Below, piece by piece: positions 59,761-64,000 of a stretch of 64,000 bases of DNA; within the stretch, counting starts at the first letter, position 1; every line of letters begins with the position of its first letter. Under the pieces are notes generated by a model. The model was not told where the DNA came from and searched no databases. It saw only the letters and a program-made list of their open reading frames with translations. The DNA comes from Colocasia esculenta (Eukaryota > Streptophyta > Magnoliopsida > Alismatales > Araceae): the NCBI GenBank assembly GCA_014218235.1, contig CM024763.1, positions 86,476,244 through 86,540,243 on the forward strand, read 5' to 3'. The position numbers were made by a program, and so were the translations under genes.

Positions 59761-60981
59761 GTGAGAGGACAACCTCCCTTCTCCAAGAAAGATACAAGAG
59801 GGCTAGGTTATGACACCAAGGTCTTCTTCACAGTCAATACTGTTGGATTATTGTCAGAGACCTGCAATCTACAAAGTAGTCAAGAGTCTTCTAGCTCCAA
59901 CTCTCAAGAAGCTACTATTTCTCCTGAGAAAGGGCCACCAAGCGAAGAGTCGTCGGAGGAATCTGAAAGACGAACTTCAAATCCTGAAAGTATAAATTAC
60001 TATGAGGTCTACATCGCCAATTCTAACGACGAAAAAGACTTCGTGGATTTACAACTGGCTCCTCACGAGTTTGAGGATGGAGGACAAGCCACGGTTGATG
60101 AATTGATTGAACTCAACTTGGGGGATCAAAAAAACCCTCGACCAATCTTCATCAACATCCTTCTTGATGAACAAGAAAGACAATCTTACAAAACTCTCCT
60201 GCTGGAATTCCAAGATTGCTTTGCTTGGAATTACAAAGAAATGCCAGGGCTAGAGCCATCAGTCGCCGAGCATGAATTATCTATACTACATACAACCAAG
60301 CCTGTCAAACAGCCTCAAAGGCGCATGCGACATGAGTTGGATCTCAAAGTAAATGTTGAAGTCGACAAACTCTCTGAAGTAGACTTCATCGGGCCATGCA
60401 TATATCCAATTTGGCTCGCCAATATTGTCCCAGTAAAGAAGAAGAATGACCAAGTCCGGATCTGTATTGATTATATGGACTTGAACAAAGCATGTCCCAA
60501 AGATGATTTCTCGGTTCCAATTACAGAAACTATGGTGGACATGACCACCGGCCATGAAGCATTATCCTTTATGGACGGGTCTTCAAGTTATAATCAGATC
60601 CGCATGGTAATCAAAGATAAAGATCATACTGCCTTTAGATCACCCAAAGGAATCTTCAACTACAAAAAGATCCCCTTTGGATTGAAGAATGCAGGAGCCA
60701 TATATCAAAGAGCAATGACCAAAATATTTGATGAAATTCTCCATGATGTGGTCAAATGCTATGTGGATGACTTAGTCGTCAAAACCAAAAAAAGAGAAGA
60801 TCATCTATCTGATCTCCACCATATTTTTGAAAGACTTCGTCACTACAAATTGAAGATGAACCCTATGAAGTGTGCCTTCGGGGTCTCAAGTGGCAAGTTT
60901 CTGGGTTTCGTCGTCAGATATTGGGGAATAGAAATAGACCTTGACAGAATCAAGGCGATCCAACAATTGCCACCTCCTTAA
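59761..60981 (+). pseudogene. pol: element D reverse transcriptase
   Basis: An open frame of about 406 codons begins without a clear ATG. The RT has FAWNYKEMPGLEPS (near 60220), CIDYMDLNKACPKDDF (near 60465), SFMDGSSSYNQI and YVDD at 60760-60771, so the catalytic core is present. The frame stops at 60979-60981 in LPPP*NLT, with a second stop a few codons later where F and other elements read on. Copia-like features are absent; the NKACPKDDF signature is Ty3/gypsy. Confidence 0.85.
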
Positions 60982-61512
60982 AATCTGACCTAGCTAAGGT
61001 CATTCCAAGGAAAATTGGCCTATATCAAGTGATTTATGTCCAATCTCTTAAGAAGGTGTGCGCCCTTCAGCAAATTAATGAAGAAGGATGCTCCTTTCAT
61101 CTGAGACCAAGAATGTCAAGATACATTCGAGCAGATAAAGAAATATCTCCTCACTCCACCAGTGTTGGGAGCACCAATTGGTGGAAAACTTCTCATACTT
61201 TATATTGCAGCTATGGACGTCTCCTTAGGTGCCCTATTAGCACAAACAAATGAAGAAGGCAAGGAGCAGCCTCTATACTATCTCAGCAAAAAGTTGATTG
61301 GTTCAAAACTCCGATATGCCCTAATGGAGAAAGTTTTCCTAGCACTGGTATTTGCCATCAAGAAATTAAGGCATTACCTACTGGCCCATGATGTAAAACT
61401 CATCTCCAAGTATGATCCTCTCAAATATCTAATAAGGCAACCTGTATTGTTAGGAAGACTCGGGAAATGGGCCTTACTTCTTATGAAATTCGACATCACC
61501 TACGTCCCATGA
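60982..61512 (+). pseudogene. pol: element D RNase H (broken)
   Basis: The thumb and RNase H continue after stops at 60979, 60997 and one near 61031. LLILYIAAMDVSLGALLAQ and QPLYYLSKKLIGSKLRYA lie at 61180-61330, with HYLLAHDVKLISKYDPLKYL after. The segment ends in a TGA at 61510-61512. Confidence 0.8.
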
Positions 61513-61546
61513 AAGGGCAATCAAAGGACAAGGCTTAGCTGAATTC

Positions 61547-62137
61547 TTGGCTGCACATCCAGTGCTAGAGAATTCACCTTTGTCTATTGAGCTTCCAGAA
61601 GAAGAATCTCTTTCCCTCACAAATGAAAAGGAGAATCAAGATGAAGAAAACTCAAATCCCAAAGAAGTTATCACAATTGAACTACCTTCTTGGGAGTTAT
61701 ATTTTGATGGAGCTTCTCGAACACTCCATTTTACAGACGGTTCCGTCAGCCTCACTACTGGAGCAGGCATCGTCCTTGTCACTCCACAAGGATGAATCTT
61801 ATATAATTCTTGTGCACTTATGAAGTCATTAACCAACAACAAAGCTGAGTATAAGGCTCTAATTATTGGGCTCCGGTTGGCTCTTGAAATGGGTGTCAAA
61901 AGCATACAAGTTTATGGTGACTCACAGCTGATCATTCGACAAGTTTTGGGCCAGTATGAAGTCCGAAAACAACAATTGGTTCCATATCATGCTACGGTTA
62001 TGGAACTTAAAGAAAAGTTTCACTTCTTCGACATAGCTCATGTGCCAAGAAGTGAGAATTCTCAGGCAGATGCTTTAGCTAAGTTGGCATCTGCCATAAA
62101 ACTACCTCCTGAAGGAGAATTAGACATAATTGTCTGA
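61547..62137 (+). pseudogene. pol: element D archaeal-type RNase H
   Basis: A second RNase H, specific to the Tat clade. WELYFDGASR lies near 61689 (first catalytic Asp). A TGA at 61793 follows GIVLVTPQG, then NNKAEYKALIIGLRLAL (catalytic Glu) near 61837, YGDSQLIIRQVLGQY near 61912 (Asp), and SQADALAKLAS near 62060 (Asp). Its presence places D with F in Tat. Confidence 0.8.
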
Positions 62138-62305
62138 CATAGAAGACTCATGCCAAGTGTCCTCGACAGTGAGTCCAATTTTACAATTATGGAAGTAAAT
62201 GCCACAGAAGAAAGTGCAGTAAATCAATGTGAAGATTGGCGTGAGCCAATTATTAAAATCAAGAAAGGCTAGCTCCCTTCTGATCGAGCCCAGAAAATCC
62301 AACTC

Positions 62306-63562
62306 TTGTGTAGGGCTACATCATATCAGCTAATAGGAGATCAATTATATAGATTGGTCCATGAAAAAAAGGGACCAATTCTTCTCAGATGCTTGTCTCC
62401 CAAAGAAGCCAAAGTTATCATGCAAGAAGTTCACTCTAGATTGTGCAGTGCACACCAAGCGGGTGAAAATATGAAAATCAATATCAAATTAAAGGGCTTC
62501 TATTGTCCTACCATGTACGCGGATTGCATCCAACATGCTCGTACATGTCATCAATGCCAGGCTTTTGGCCATGTGCTTAGAAAGTCACCAAATACATTAC
62601 ATCCTATAGCCCTAACCTGGGCTTTTGCAGAATGGGGAATGGATATTGTGGGACCATACCGACCCTCATCCCAAGGTTACAAATTCATATTGGCTGCTAC
62701 ATATTACTTTTCTCGATGGGCTGAAGCTATTTCATTGAGGGAAGTAATAGGAGAAGAAGTTGCCAAATTTGTCAAGCAAAATATAATATACAGATTTGGT
62801 ACCCCTCACAGAATCATATATGATAATGGGACACCATTTTGAAACAAAACAATATATGCCTCGGCAACTAAGTTTCATATTGATTGGAGGACGTCATCAA
62901 TCTACAATCCACAAGCTAATGGGCTAACAGAAAACAAGACCTTCTATAAGCTGCTTGCTAAAATAGTCGGCAGTCGAAAGTGTGAATGGGGAGAAAAAGT
63001 TCATGAAGCTCTATGGGCTTACCGAACAGTATACAAGACCCCTACTGGATGTTCACCTTTCTCCTTGGTATATGGAACTGAGGCAATGATACCCATAAAA
63101 ATTGAAATGGCGTCCTATCGGGTGGCAATGCAAGTCAGACTGCAAGGTCAAGAACAAAACCAAATAAAAAGAAGACTCGAGGAACTTTCCAATTTATAAG
63201 GGAAATGACTTGAAGCATATAAATGCCTCCAAGCATATCAAGCTAGAATGGCTCGTGCATTTAACAAATTGGCAAGACCCGGAGTATTTAAGCTAGGAGA
63301 TCTAGTCATGGTCAAATGCAGAGAAGTAATGGTAGGAAAGTCAAGTGGCAAATTGCAACCCATTTGGCTTGGCCCATATATTGTCACTCTAGCATATGAA
63401 GGAGGTGCATACAGGCTGGTGGACCATAAAGGCACTGTGCCCTTTCCTCCTCTCAATGGGAAGCATCTAAAACTATACCATGCGCCAGAACATGAGTTCT
63501 CTGGCCAGTCATCGAAGGAAAAATCCAAACATCAAGGAAGGCAGGAAGCCAGAGAAGGATGA
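62306..63562 (+). pseudogene. pol: element D integrase
   Basis: The zinc-binding part lies at about 62430-62560 (AHQAGENMKI and CHQCQAFG). The core has Asp in WGMDIVGPY (62640), Asp in YDNGTPF (62820, followed by a TGA at 62840) and Glu in NGLTENKTF (near 62925). The C-terminal part reads on to GKLQPIWLGPYIV with a GPY/F-like module near 63370, after stops near 63197 and 63206. It ends at 63562. Integrase inserts element DNA; this copy cannot be made whole. Confidence 0.8.
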
Positions 63563-63833
63563 AAGGTGCCTTCTCCAAAAGATCGGTGCTAAAAACCAGA
63601 GTTTGCCAAAGGTGTGGACAAAGAAATCAAAATCCCTATATGTCCTCATATAGCCTAAATCCCCAAACCTTCAAGCCCTATCAGTGCATGAAGCCAAAGA
63701 CAATCCATGTACAAATCCAATGAATGAATGAATAAGTGAAAGTTGAGAAGTCATATCACACCTCTCACTTTTCATTATTCAAACTCTAAATCTTAGCCAA
63801 AAAACCATCCAAATCATAGCCAGTAAACTATCA
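63563..63833 (+). other. element D 3' non-coding
   Basis: AT-rich sequence after integrase. No polypurine tract or 3' LTR of D was found before the next element starts. Confidence 0.5.
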
Positions 63834-64000
63834 ATTAGCACCCCAAAAATTTAATAATTTGAAAATTAGAAATAAATTGGAAATAACAAATTCAATAAAT
63901 CCAAATGCTAAAAACATACGTGTCATTATCGTATTTACGAAAGGATGAGCTTAAGATGAAATAAACTCGGTGGTTTGTCTTCTAATGAGACAAGTCCAAT
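63834..64000 (+). mobile_element. start of an LTR of the C family, cut by window end
   Basis: attagcacccc followed by aaaaatttaa and later acatacgtgtcattatcgta matches the start of the C LTR (tgtagcacccc, then acatacgtatcatcatcgta) with many substitutions. The rest lies outside the window. It is a diverged relative, not a recent copy. Confidence 0.6.

Larger units (their letters stand above)
8995..63833 (+). mobile_element. element D: degraded Tat-like Ty3/gypsy retrotransposon, split by nested insertions
   Basis: D is the outermost element. Its 5' LTR lies in three pieces, separated by elements C and A. The last piece ends ccaaca at 53326 and is followed directly by a primer binding site. 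A Tat-order polyprotein follows (gag, protease, RT, RNase H, archaeal-type RNase H, integrase), ending near 63562. Without the insertions the LTR would be about 1.9 kb and the visible element about 12.4 kb. The 3' LTR lies outside the window or was displaced by the new LTR at 63834. The start at 8995 (TGATGAAG after a purine-rich run) is the least certain boundary. Confidence 0.65.

Overview
The window is plant nuclear DNA made almost entirely of LTR retrotransposons. This rests on four things: Tat-clade Ty3/gypsy polyproteins with a second RNase H, long Tekay/Del-type LTRs, a Sirevirus-like Ty1/copia gag, and a plant-only mobile-domain gene with GT-AG introns. No intact host gene, rRNA gene or tRNA gene was seen. 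Species cannot be named; a flowering plant with a large, repeat-rich genome is likely. All calls come from reading the sequence by eye, with no alignment or database search.

Layout. 1-8994 is old intergenic sequence. It holds an LTR- or promoter-like fragment (1-1110), a 3.6-kb solo LTR in reverse orientation with a perfect target duplication (2377-5965), a retroposon-like tail (6603-7486) and AT-rich sequence. From 8995 onward the window is one nested stack. Element D is a degraded Tat-like Ty3/gypsy element. Its 5' LTR is split into 8995-9495, 18589-19576 and 52929-53326, and its internal region runs from 53327 to about 63833.

Two elements sit inside the D LTR. Element C (9496-18588) has 3.75-kb LTRs and encodes only a broken gag. 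Element A (19577-52923, duplication ATGCT) has LTRs of about 3.1-3.2 kb and a 2.4-kb non-coding interior, like a LARD. Both LTRs of A were hit again. Its 5' LTR carries element B (21899-27954, duplication CTGTG), a reverse-oriented, gag-only, Sirevirus-like copia element, and a solo LTR (28622-31890). Its 3' LTR carries element F (35320-50566), a 15.2-kb Tat element with nearly complete gag, protease, G-patch, RT, RNase H, second RNase H and integrase. A new LTR of the C family starts near 63834 and leaves the window.

How the parts work together. F and D carry the usual Tat order gag-PR-RT-RH-aRH-INT but are broken by stops and frameshifts. C and B keep only gag plus priming sites, so their movement would have needed pol from elsewhere. 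A has no coding sequence. The most notable item is an antisense gene of about 700 codons in F (45634-48062). It has consensus introns and a plant-mobile-domain-like protein followed by a coiled coil, and it has its own TATA-like start region. The antisense direction would let its introns survive transposition. A second theme is short CpG-rich motif clusters upstream of TATA boxes in several unrelated LTR families.
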